This document shows positions 6,521 to 13,967 of a stretch of DNA of 14,308 nt, in pieces (positions within the stretch are counted from its first letter, which is position 1; each line of letters begins with the position of its first letter). The translations under genes were made by a program, and so were the position numbers. Under the pieces are notes generated by a model. It worked only from the letters and a program-made list of their open reading frames with translations. It had not been told where the DNA came from and did not search any database. Source of the stretch: JAIBBG01 sp043748015 (GTDB taxonomy: Bacteria; Bacteroidota; Bacteroidia; Flavobacteriales_D; Sanyastnellaceae); assembly GCA_043748015.1 (NCBI GenBank), contig JAYTOA010000107.1, positions 1 through 14,308 of the forward strand, read 5' to 3'.

Positions 6521-7390
6521 CTATAATACGTTACTTATCTGTTCTTTTATCTTTTCAAGTTCATCTTTCATCTGAACAACCAAGCGTTGCATATCTGCAT
6601 CATTCGCCTTGCTTCCAACAGTATTGATTTCTCTTCCAATTTCCTGTGAAATAAAACCGAGTTTTTTGCCTTGTGATTCACCCTGCAACTCTTCGAGAAA
6701 GTGTTCGCAGTTGGTTTCAAGTCGCTGATACTCTTCGCTGATATCCAGTCTTTCCAAATAGTAGATCAACTCTTGTTCAAAACGATTCGGGTCTATTTTG
6801 TCTAGTGGAATCAATTCTTCAAGGCTCGTACGCAACTTCTCCCTCACCTTTTCATTGCGCGCTTTAATAGGCTCGTTTAATTCATCCCTGTGCCCCATTA
6901 TCAACTTGATGCGCATGCGGAATTCATCCTGCATCTTGCTTCCTTCGGTCTTTCTGTACGCATCGAACTTTTTATAAGCGTCTTTGATAATGGAGAATAA
7001 TCCGCTCCATTCTTCCTCATCCAGTTCTTGTGATTCTGGTTTTAATACATCGGGAATTCGTATCAAAGCATTTAGAAAATCACCGCCTTCCATCCCTACT
7101 TTTTGAGCCACTTCTTTGAGGTCTTCGTAATAAGCTACCATCAACGGTTTGTTGAAAGACATGCGTTTTTCTGCCTCCAGGCTTTCGTAATAAACAAGTA
7201 AGTCGGATTTCCCACGCTGAATGTTCTCGCTTAACCACGAACGCAACTCTAATTCCTTTTCCCTAAATGCACCCGGTATGCGCATATTCAGATCAAGCTG
7301 CTTGCTGTTCAGTGAACGGATTTCCACCGTGAATTTTTTGTTTCCGACTGTTCCTTCGGATTTACCGAAACCGGTCATTGATCTTAGCAT
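6521..7390 (-). CDS. yicC: YicC/YloC family endoribonuclease
   Basis: This 289-residue protein has the family's diagnostic ends. The start is LRSMTGFGKSEG followed by VEIRSLNSKQLDLNMRIP; the finish is a coiled-coil-like stretch with EIGREINTVGSKANDADMQ and a helical KDELEKIKEQISNVL tail. The central LIYYLERLDISEEYQRLETNCEHF block also fits. YicC proteins are cytosolic; E. coli YicC has been reported to act as an endoribonuclease influencing RNA stability, so the role here is inferred from the family. Length is normal and the ATG at 7390 gives the canonical N-terminus. In many bacteria yicC lies directly upstream of gmk; here two exported-protein genes intervene. The gap to the preceding DUF3298-like gene is 62 bases. 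I see no exact -7 promoter box in it, so yicC may be transcribed from further upstream. Confidence 0.93.
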   Translation of the reverse strand: MLRSMTGFGKSEGTVGNKKFTVEIRSLNSKQLDLNMRIPGAFREKELELRSWLSENIQRGKSDLLVYYESLEAEKRMSFNKPLMVAYYEDLKEVAQKVGMEGGDFLNALIRIPDVLKPESQELDEEEWSGLFSIIKDAYKKFDAYRKTEGSKMQDEFRMRIKLIMGHRDELNEPIKARNEKVREKLRTSLEELIPLDKIDPNRFEQELIYYLERLDISEEYQRLETNCEHFLEELQGESQGKKLGFISQEIGREINTVGSKANDADMQRLVVQMKDELEKIKEQISNVL

Positions 7391-7452
7391 GGTCTTTTAT
7401 CAGTTTAGTTGAAAGTAATTCTGGAAATTTTTAAGAGTAGAGAAATTTGTCC

Positions 7453-8235
7453 TCACTCAGAAAAGTATTCTTTCTTTAGCAGGTGTTGAATATTTGTCAT
7501 TGGAATATCGACGGGTATTGCACCGAAAACATATGGCGCCACCTCGTATTCATTGTAAAACAAGAGCAAGCCACCCTCATACAAGCCGAGGTTGGCGGGT
7601 AAAGCGAACACATCACCCCAAAAGAATTCTGTGCGGTCAGTTCCTTCATCAAAAGCAGATTCTACTGTCTCCCAGAAATAATTTTCTGAAAACCGTCGCA
7701 ACTCGTTCATATCCGTTATCCATTCCGAAGGCGCAATTGGCCTGCCGTCATGCACATTGAAATTGTGCAGCGTGATGTAATGTGATGGATGCGCTCCACC
7801 TGCGTAAGTCTCGATTGCGAGCTCTACGGTCATCATGTTCTTATTTTGAAACAACACTGCTGAATTCGCCGAGTAATACCAGGACGCCCAAAGCGAACTC
7901 TCGTCCTCACCTCTGCATGCCGCCTCGAAGGCAATACCGGCATCGAGAATGCTCTTGTGTGGTTTTCCTGTAGAGTCAAGTCCCATATCTTCAATCACGC
8001 GCGCTTCGATGAACTGAGCAATCTTATTCGCTATTGAACTATCCGCAACGCTGATTGCGGAAAGACCGATTTCAAGTTCGGAGTATATGCTATCACCCGC
8101 CTCATTCACGCCGATGAATTTGAGGCGATGCAAATTGTTTCCGGTGTGTTGACCTACAACTTCGTGTGACATCAACGTCAGCAGAAGAATCCAGAGAAGG
8201 TAGACAGGCTTCATTTTTTCTATTTTCATTGACAT
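7453..8235 (-). CDS. Secreted DUF3298-like (RsiV-type) domain protein
   Basis: A 260-residue exported protein. Its signal peptide is VYLLWILLLTLMSHEVVGQ ending at residue 29; ATGs at 8235, 8229 and 8214 are all possible starts and all keep the signal peptide intact. The mature protein has an N-terminal DUF4163-like region with S-x-x-x-E-I and Y-S-A-N-S-A-V-L-F strands, then the typical ETYAGGAHP (142-150) and LHNFNVHDGRPI (156-167). It ends with the GLYEGGLLLFYNEYEVAPYVFGAIPVDIP block (216-244) that marks DUF3298. The same fold is found in the extracytoplasmic part of the anti-sigma factor RsiV, which binds lysozyme; no anti-sigma region or membrane anchor beyond the signal peptide is present here. 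The gene starts 12 bases after pccB stops, so it is likely co-transcribed with it. Its biological role is unknown. Confidence 0.8.
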   Translation of the reverse strand: MSMKIEKMKPVYLLWILLLTLMSHEVVGQHTGNNLHRLKFIGVNEAGDSIYSELEIGLSAISVADSSIANKIAQFIEARVIEDMGLDSTGKPHKSILDAGIAFEAACRGEDESSLWASWYYSANSAVLFQNKNMMTVELAIETYAGGAHPSHYITLHNFNVHDGRPIAPSEWITDMNELRRFSENYFWETVESAFDEGTDRTEFFWGDVFALPANLGLYEGGLLLFYNEYEVAPYVFGAIPVDIPMTNIQHLLKKEYFSE

Positions 8236-8247
8236 TGTAAAACCTGA

Positions 8248-9789
8248 TTACAACGGCATGTTACTATGTTTTTTACGAGGCATCTGATCCACTTTATTTT
8301 CAAGCATAGCGAATGCCGTGATCAGTTTTTGTCGTGTCGTCCAAGGAAGAATTACTTCATCAATATATCCGCGTTCTGCTGCGCTGTAAGGATTAGCGAA
8401 TAGTTCAGCATATTCTGCTTCCTTCTCTTTCCATTTAGCGTCGCGATCTTTCGCTTCTGTTATTTCTTTTTTAAAGATAATCTCCGCTGCTCCTTTCGCT
8501 CCCATCACAGCAATCTCCGCAGTTGGCCAGGCATAGTTCATGTCGGCACCGATGTGTTTCGAATTCATCACATCATAAGCACCGCCGTATGCTTTTCTTG
8601 TGATAACGGTAACGCGCGGAACGGTCGCTTCACTGAAAGCGTATAATAGTTTGGCGCCATTTGAAATGATTCCATTCCATTCCTGATCTGTGCCGGGAAG
8701 AAATCCCGGAACATCTTCGAACACTAACAATGGAATATTGAAGGCATCACAAAAACGCACAAACCTTGCAGCTTTTGTCGAAGATTTTATATCCAGCACA
8801 CCCGCAAGATATGCCGGTTGATTTGCAACAACGCCAACGCTCCGGCCGGCAATGCGCGAAAACCCAGTGATAATATTTTCCGCAAAATCTTTGTGAACTT
8901 CAAACCACGTTCCTTCATCAATCACCTGTGTGATCACTTCGTGCATATCGTATGGCTGATTCGGATTGGCGGGAATAATCTTGTCAAGTGCCGGCCTCGA
9001 CTCATCGCCTGATTCGTAGTGAGTGCGTGGCGCTTCTTCTTCACAATTCTGGGGCATATAACCCACCAAAATGCGAATCATTTTCACGCATGCTATGTCA
9101 TTTTCAGCAGTGAAATGCGTTACGCCACTCTTGGTGGAATGTGCTAATGCTCCACCTAATTCTTCACTAGTTACTTCTTCGTGAGTTACTGTTTTCACGA
9201 CGTTCGGTCCTGTCACAAACATGTAACTGGTGTTCTCAACCATCATCACAAAATCCGTAAGGGCCGGAGAATACACAGCACCACCCGCACATGGCCCCAT
9301 GATGGCGCTGATCTGCGGTACAACTCCACTCGCCTGAACATTGCGATAGAAAATGTCTGCGTACGCACCGAGTGATACAACACCCTCCTGAATACGTGCG
9401 CCACCGCTGTCGTTAAGGCCAATTACCGGCGCTCCATTCTTCATTGCAAGATCCATCACACGGCAAATTTTTTCTGCATGAGCTTCAGCAAGAGATCCTC
9501 CCATCACCGTGAAATCCTGTGAGAAAACATATACAAGCCTTCCGTTGATCTTGCCATAACCTGTTACAACGCCATCTCCAAGATAGACATCTTTGTCAAG
9601 TCCAAAATTGGTTGAACGGTGCGTGACCATCATACCCAATTCTTCAAAGGAATTTTCATCGAGCAAAAAGTGAACACGTTCACGAGCGGTGAGCTTTCCT
9701 TTCTTGTGTTGTGATTCAATTCTTTTTTCGCCACCACCCAATTTGGCAGTCGCGATTTTATCTTCAAGTAAACTTATTTTATCTGACAT
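8248..9789 (-). CDS. pccB: Acyl-CoA carboxylase carboxyltransferase (propionyl-CoA carboxylase beta type)
   Basis: The beta subunit transfers carboxyl from carboxybiotin to acyl-CoA, converting propionyl-CoA to methylmalonyl-CoA. The 513-residue length is typical. The N-terminal crotonase-like half has SQDFTVMGGSLAEAHAEKI (90-108), LNDSGGARIQEGV (125-137) and IMGPCAGGAVYSPALTDF (163-180). The C-terminal half has FEDVPGFLPGTDQE (357-370), ITRKAYGGAYDVMNSKH (396-412) and YAWPTAEIAVMGAKGAAEI (419-437). Asp406 in GGAYDVM is, from memory, the residue associated with propionyl-CoA preference in actinobacterial enzymes. The closely related sodium-pumping methylmalonyl-CoA decarboxylase alpha subunit is an alternative, but its partner membrane subunits are not here. 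No biotin carboxylase or biotin carrier gene is nearby, so the partner subunits must be encoded elsewhere. A -7 box lies 22 bases upstream. A DUF3298-like gene follows after 12 bases. Confidence 0.92.
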   Translation of the reverse strand: MSDKISLLEDKIATAKLGGGEKRIESQHKKGKLTARERVHFLLDENSFEELGMMVTHRSTNFGLDKDVYLGDGVVTGYGKINGRLVYVFSQDFTVMGGSLAEAHAEKICRVMDLAMKNGAPVIGLNDSGGARIQEGVVSLGAYADIFYRNVQASGVVPQISAIMGPCAGGAVYSPALTDFVMMVENTSYMFVTGPNVVKTVTHEEVTSEELGGALAHSTKSGVTHFTAENDIACVKMIRILVGYMPQNCEEEAPRTHYESGDESRPALDKIIPANPNQPYDMHEVITQVIDEGTWFEVHKDFAENIITGFSRIAGRSVGVVANQPAYLAGVLDIKSSTKAARFVRFCDAFNIPLLVFEDVPGFLPGTDQEWNGIISNGAKLLYAFSEATVPRVTVITRKAYGGAYDVMNSKHIGADMNYAWPTAEIAVMGAKGAAEIIFKKEITEAKDRDAKWKEKEAEYAELFANPYSAAERGYIDEVILPWTTRQKLITAFAMLENKVDQMPRKKHSNMPL

Positions 9790-9811
9790 TATTCAACTAA
9801 TGAATGGATGG

Positions 9812-9819
9812 CAAATGTA
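9812..9819 (-). promoter_or_regulatory. Bacteroidota-type -7 box for pccB
   Basis: On the minus strand this reads TACATTTG, an exact TAnnTTTG match. It lies 22 bases before the pccB ATG at 9789. No TTG is present at the usual -33 distance, only TTC, so the promoter may be of moderate strength or need an activator. Confidence 0.5.
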
Positions 9820-9912
9820 ACTGTTGCCATGTGGTGTGAACGATTTTCAGTGATTCGTATTTCGACACGATTGAAGAGAAGAGATTGGGCGTTCCTTCAA
9901 CCCATCTTTAGC

Positions 9913-11655
9913 TTATGTTTTCCTTCCCGGAATGGCTTCCAATAATCGTTTGGTGTACTCGCTTTTTGGTCGAAAAAAAACGTCATCGCATGTTCCTATT
10001 TCTTCAATGACTCCTTTGTTCATTACCATGATCCTGTCACTCATGTAATACACTACGTTGAGGTCATGCGAAATGAATAAATACGTGAGCGAAAAATCTT
10101 TCTTCAGATCGTTGAGAAGATTGAGTACTTGTGCCTGAACGGAAACATCAAGCGCGGACACACTTTCATCGCAAATAATGAATGATGGCTCACAAGCCAG
10201 AGCCCGCGCTATAACGATTCGCTGCCGTTGGCCCCCACTGAATTCGTGTGGATAGCGATCGAAATATTCTTCACCCAAACCGACTTTTTCAAGTAGATGA
10301 ATGGCTTTTTTGCGTCGCGATTTATCGTCTCCGTGTAAACCGAAAACAGCCATGGGTTCGGTGATGGAATTACCCACGGTATGTTTTGGATTCAGTGCAG
10401 AATACGGATCCTGAAAAATGATTTGTATGTCTTTGCGAAGCTGTCGCATTTCACGCGTTGAAAGCCCCGCAATATTTTTCGCGCTGTCATTTCCCCCCGG
10501 AATCCGGTAAAGAATTTCTCCTTCGCTCGAAGGAATTAATCCCAACAACATTCTGCTCAGAGTTGTTTTCCCGCAGCCGCTCTCACCCACCAGGCCCAGC
10601 GTTTCACCTCGGGCTATCGAAAATGAGACATCGTTCACAGCCCTCACAGGAGATGAAGCTTTTCGGAAGATGTTGGTTGTGTCATTATATATTTTCGAAA
10701 GATGGTTGACACTGAGAATATCAATCATTGATGTTTGAGGAGGATGTTCAAATGGCACAAATTCTTCTTTCATCCTGTTGACATCAGCGTTCAGATAATC
10801 GGCCACAGTAAGCAGTCGCGAATATTTTTTCCCAGGCTCAGGTCTGCATGCCAGCAAGCCTTTCGTATAGGGGTTTTGAGGATTCTGAAGCACCATTTCC
10901 GCGCTACCGGTTTCAACTACTTTTCCCTGACGCATTACTACAATGTCGTCGGCTATTTCCGCCACAACTCCGAGATCATGCGTGATAAACAACATCGCCA
11001 TGTGATGTTTTTGTTGCAATGACTTCAACAAGGCAAGAATTTCTTTTTGCACAGTAACATCAAGCGCAGTTGTTGGCTCATCCGCAATAAGAATTTGTGG
11101 ATCGCATGAAATGGCCATAGCAATCATCACACGTTGTCTTTGTCCGCCACTGAGTTGATGCGGATATTGATTCAGCATTTCTTCCGGTCGGGGAAGTTTG
11201 ACTTCATGAAACAATTCAAGTGTGCGCGCTATCGCTATCTCTTTCGAAAAGCGAAGATGTTTTCGAATCATTTCGGCAACCTGTTCACCGCATTTTTTCA
11301 CAGGATTCAAAGATGTCATCGGCTCCTGAAATATCATTGCAATGCCCTTCCCGCGTAGAGTTTTCAGCAATGCACTTGATGGAGAAATGTCATATTCTTT
11401 TTGAATATCCGGAGAGAAAGTTGAAGCATTGAATCGAAATTTCCCGCTGTCAAATATTACTTTTTCCTTCTGCAATAATTGCATCATGCTGAGAGAAGAA
11501 ACAGTTTTACCACTCCCCGATTCACCTACTACTGCGAGTGTTTTTCCCCGGATAATTTCAAGTGAAACATCTTCTAATGCGCTGCGAATTCCTGTGTTGG
11601 TTCGAAACGAAATACTAAGGTTGCTGATATTGAATATGGCGTCTTTCGATGTCAT
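9913..11655 (-). CDS. Double-domain oligopeptide-type ABC transporter ATPase (DppD-DppF fusion type)
   Basis: This 580-residue cytosolic protein carries two complete ATP-binding cassettes in tandem. In the first, Walker A GESGSGKT is at 44-51, the signature LSGGQRQR at 168-175 and Walker B ILIADEP at 188-194, followed by a switch His in FITHDLG. In the second, Walker A GESGCGKT is at 357-364, the signature FSGGQRQR at 472-479 and Walker B FIICDES at 492-498, with switch His in FISHDLN. Both have oligopeptide-ATPase hallmarks: FQEPMTSLNP and FQDPYSALNP, and the C-terminal segments NPYTKGLLACRPEPG and SEYTKRLLEAIPG. The architecture matches GsiA/YejF-type proteins that energise dipeptide, oligopeptide or glutathione importers. 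No permease or substrate-binding protein gene is in the window, so the transport partners are unlinked. The ATG overlaps the upstream lipoprotein stop (ATGA, 11652-11655), implying translational coupling. Confidence 0.93.
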   Translation of the reverse strand: MTSKDAIFNISNLSISFRTNTGIRSALEDVSLEIIRGKTLAVVGESGSGKTVSSLSMMQLLQKEKVIFDSGKFRFNASTFSPDIQKEYDISPSSALLKTLRGKGIAMIFQEPMTSLNPVKKCGEQVAEMIRKHLRFSKEIAIARTLELFHEVKLPRPEEMLNQYPHQLSGGQRQRVMIAMAISCDPQILIADEPTTALDVTVQKEILALLKSLQQKHHMAMLFITHDLGVVAEIADDIVVMRQGKVVETGSAEMVLQNPQNPYTKGLLACRPEPGKKYSRLLTVADYLNADVNRMKEEFVPFEHPPQTSMIDILSVNHLSKIYNDTTNIFRKASSPVRAVNDVSFSIARGETLGLVGESGCGKTTLSRMLLGLIPSSEGEILYRIPGGNDSAKNIAGLSTREMRQLRKDIQIIFQDPYSALNPKHTVGNSITEPMAVFGLHGDDKSRRKKAIHLLEKVGLGEEYFDRYPHEFSGGQRQRIVIARALACEPSFIICDESVSALDVSVQAQVLNLLNDLKKDFSLTYLFISHDLNVVYYMSDRIMVMNKGVIEEIGTCDDVFFRPKSEYTKRLLEAIPGRKT

Positions 11656-12197
11656 TGCGACTCGTGGAAAATTACCTTCAATCGAGGCCTAGGTTTATCA
11701 GAAAGTGAATCGGTAAGTGTGATACTCACAATGTGGCCATTCTCTGTCATAGCACGCCATTGACAATAACCATCGAGGTATTTACACTCACCATATTTAT
11801 CTACATAATACTCGACAAATTCTTTTTTTAATGCACTCAGTCCGCTATCACTTTTTGGATAAATATCCATCTTAATATCGTATAAGCCATCCCTGCTGAA
11901 ATTGTATGAAATTTCATACCATGTCGAATCATCTCTTTGCGGGTCTATTCTATAAATAAGTTCATCGGGCATGCTATATACGGAAACGCCTTCTTCCGTT
12001 TTTGTAACAGACTCTCGATCATCACCAATCTTCACACCTCGAAAATCACCGCCTTTTGAATGCTTCAGAATTTGTTCGGCAGGTGTTTCCTCTTGCTTTG
12101 ATCCACAGGAAAAAAGCACGAAAACCATCGCAATGACTACTGCGATATAGATATGAAGTTCTTGGCGGAAAACCACTGCAATACAAAGATGCGCCAT
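11652..12197 (-). CDS. Small lipoprotein of unknown family, coupled to the ABC ATPase
   Basis: This 181-residue product has an unusually long N-terminal region (MAHLCIAVVFRQELHIY), then a hydrophobic stretch IAVVIAMVFVLFSC ending at a probable lipobox Cys at 31, followed by GSKQEETPAEQ. A GTG at 12176 would give a shorter, more conventional lipoprotein signal and is an alternative start. The mature part contains FRGVKIGDDRESV (about 52-64), TWYEISYNFSRDGLYDIKMDIYPKS, a helical ALKKEFVEYYVDKYGECKYL and a final beta hairpin ending LKVIFHESQ; two Cys flank the YLDGY stretch and may form a disulfide. I do not recognise a named family. Its TGA overlaps the ATG of the double-domain ABC ATPase by four bases, so the two are probably made together. 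It is much too short to be an oligopeptide-binding protein. It is divergent from the 503-residue exported protein gene. Confidence 0.78.
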   Translation of the reverse strand: MAHLCIAVVFRQELHIYIAVVIAMVFVLFSCGSKQEETPAEQILKHSKGGDFRGVKIGDDRESVTKTEEGVSVYSMPDELIYRIDPQRDDSTWYEISYNFSRDGLYDIKMDIYPKSDSGLSALKKEFVEYYVDKYGECKYLDGYCQWRAMTENGHIVSITLTDSLSDKPRPRLKVIFHESQ

Positions 12198-12214
12198 TGA
12201 TTGAATGCCCGCAC

Positions 12215-12236
12215 CATTCTCTTCTAAGAAAGAATG
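12215..12236. repeat. Imperfect inverted repeat in the divergent intergenic region
   Basis: Arms CATTCT (12215-12220) and AGAATG (12231-12236) flank a ten-base centre that itself contains TTCT and AGAA. The repeat lies in the 127-base gap between the divergent lipoprotein and 503-residue exported protein genes, where a regulator could act on both. Neither gene shows an exact TAnnTTTG box here. The element is short and AT-rich, so chance is a real alternative. Confidence 0.25.
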
Positions 12237-12324
12237 CGCCTGGTATTGTTCATAATGGTTGATGCAATAATTAATAGATCACCACAGTTATCCCTATTCT
12301 TTTAATCAAAAATCTCGCAACTGC

Positions 12325-13836
12325 ATGAAACCAAAGACAATCATTGCTGTTGCTACTCTTACTACTCTCTGCTGTATTTATCTCGCGCGACTTGCCAATG
12401 AAGTCGATGACTCTACAAGATCTGAATCGACATCAACTGCTGTCTATGCTTTTGATTCTGGTGTTGGAGATGACGAAAAATTTGTTTCAGAAGTTGACCT
12501 CACCAATGTCAAAGCTTCATTCAAAACCATTGATTCTGTTTATACAATTCAGGCTGATATCGACAACACCTTTTTTGGAAGAGAAGGCACAGGTCTTTTT
12601 TTTCCCGCCAATTGTTTTGTCGATCGCAACGGAAAAAAAGTGAAGGGAAAGGTGAAAATTTCTTTGAAGGAATGTTATGATATTCCTTCCATACTTGAGT
12701 CAAAACTTTCAACGACAAGTGATGGTCGAATGCTCGAAACAGCCGGTATGGTTGATTTACAAGCCAAAGCCGGCGGCAAGGAAGTCTTCATCAGGGACGG
12801 AATGGATTACCGCATTATGTTTCCAAGACGTGACATTCCCGAAGATGATTTTCAATTGTTTTATGGTGAATGGAAGAAGGACGGTATCATCAATTGGCAA
12901 TTGGCAGGTGATGGAGAGTCAGAAGAGGTTTTCTATGGAACAACACGAGATACAGACAGTGAAGAAGTTGCTGTTTCATCAGACGGTGTTACCCAACAGG
13001 TTTATCGGTCTGTGCTTACTCGTGGAGTAAGTTGTTTTCTTCACATCTGCGAAAGCAAGTTGAGAAGAGGTACACGCATCAGTGAGATGGATTATTTCAA
13101 CTGGCAACTCGCCAACGGACAAACACTCAACCAATGGTTTGTTGCGAATTTCAATCCCGACGTGCAAATGCTGGAGGAATATTGTATTCAGGGTTTGCGT
13201 ACAGAAATAACATTCAAAGTGAATGAAACCGGAGCTTTTGAATCCTACTATATCTCGAAATCAGCAACGGCTGAATACGACAGAAAAATTGTTGACTTTC
13301 TTCGCACGATGCCCGCGCTGAATTTGAAACAGCTGATGCCGGAATATAATTATGATCACGCTTGCATACTCACATTTGGTAGCAGACAGGAAAATGAGAA
13401 GCAGAAGTTTGTAAGCACCTTTGCAAGGAAATTCGAGAAGGATCCCGATAAGCCGGTTGCTGACGTCAAAGCTTCAGAGTTGGATTATTTTATTTTTTCC
13501 AGTTCACAATTAGGTTGGATCAATTGCGATCGTTTTTATGAAGATGATCAACCATTGGTGGATTATGTTGTGAAAAACGAAGGTGGCAGTGCTTCGGTGA
13601 GTATGGTGTTCGACGATTTGAACAGCGTGTTGCGTGGAGTCAATGAAGGAAGCAACGTTGTTTTTCGGCAAGTTCCATTCAACAGGAAAGTACGCTTAAT
13701 TGGTATTCAATATCCTGAAGAGGCGCCGCTGATGTGCGTTGTAAAATCGAATACTAAAATGCGCGAGGCAACATTGAATTCGTTTCAACCATTTACCATC
13801 GGAGAGTTGCAGGCACAATTTATTGGTCAGAATTAA
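12325..13836 (+). CDS. Large exported protein with TonB-C-like segment and Bacteroidota-type beta domains
   Basis: A 503-residue protein. The N-terminus (MKPKTIIAVATLTTLCCIYLA) is a signal peptide or membrane anchor. Residues about 84-194 form a domain with FGREGTGLFFPANCFVDRNG, KVKGKVKISLKE, KLSTTSDGRMLETAGM and FQLFYGEWKKDGIINW; I recall this GT-x-I/L-x-[IF]PA-x-x-F-x-D-x-x-G pattern from many secreted Bacteroidota proteins. A middle segment (about 281-338) reads LRTEITFKVNETGAFESYYI..YDRKIVDFLRTMPAL and resembles the TonB C-terminal fold. The region 385-470 (LDYFIFSSSQLGWINCDRFYED...RKVRLIGIQYP) resembles another recurrent Bacteroidota module. There is no proline-rich TonB spacer, and no recognisable enzyme motif. 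It is likely periplasmic or surface-associated. It is divergent from the lipoprotein/ABC ATPase pair. Function is unknown; the domain similarities are from memory and not searched. Confidence 0.82.
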   Translation: MKPKTIIAVATLTTLCCIYLARLANEVDDSTRSESTSTAVYAFDSGVGDDEKFVSEVDLTNVKASFKTIDSVYTIQADIDNTFFGREGTGLFFPANCFVDRNGKKVKGKVKISLKECYDIPSILESKLSTTSDGRMLETAGMVDLQAKAGGKEVFIRDGMDYRIMFPRRDIPEDDFQLFYGEWKKDGIINWQLAGDGESEEVFYGTTRDTDSEEVAVSSDGVTQQVYRSVLTRGVSCFLHICESKLRRGTRISEMDYFNWQLANGQTLNQWFVANFNPDVQMLEEYCIQGLRTEITFKVNETGAFESYYISKSATAEYDRKIVDFLRTMPALNLKQLMPEYNYDHACILTFGSRQENEKQKFVSTFARKFEKDPDKPVADVKASELDYFIFSSSQLGWINCDRFYEDDQPLVDYVVKNEGGSASVSMVFDDLNSVLRGVNEGSNVVFRQVPFNRKVRLIGIQYPEEAPLMCVVKSNTKMREATLNSFQPFTIGELQAQFIGQN

Positions 13837-13910
13837 GGATTGCTTTTTTCACTTTAGAATGAAACGTTTAGCTTGACTGGTGTCATGCTTTGCGGATTGT
13901 GCATAGTTAC

Positions 13911-13943
13911 TTGGCAATAGCCATTGACGATTTATTACCTTTG
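13911..13943 (+). promoter_or_regulatory. Bacteroidota-type promoter for the aldehyde dehydrogenase gene
   Basis: An exact -7 box TACCTTTG lies at 13936-13943 with TTG at 13911-13913 and a 22-base spacer, the same spacing as at the DUF502 gene. The -7 box ends 24 bases before the ATG at 13968, and the leader is A-rich (AAAAATTAAAATTGAA), as is usual for genes of this phylum that lack a Shine-Dalgarno. Confidence 0.6.
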
Positions 13944-13967
13944 CACGACCCAAAAATTAAAATTGAA

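Noticed and set aside
7422..7452. GGAAATTT...AAATTTGTCC near the end of the DUF3298-like gene as a terminator
   Set aside because: The arms need a bulge, contain few GC pairs, overlap the intergenic AT-rich stretch and lack a T-run on the minus strand.
9871..9900. Inverted repeat TTGAAG...CTTCAA in the gap between the ABC ATPase and pccB genes, considered as a terminator
   Set aside because: The stem is only six AT-rich pairs with an 18-base loop and no T-run; too weak to call.
12295..12304. TATTCTTTTA as a -7 promoter box for the 503-residue protein gene
   Set aside because: It lacks the final G and has the T-run shifted by one base, and no TTG lies at the right distance.
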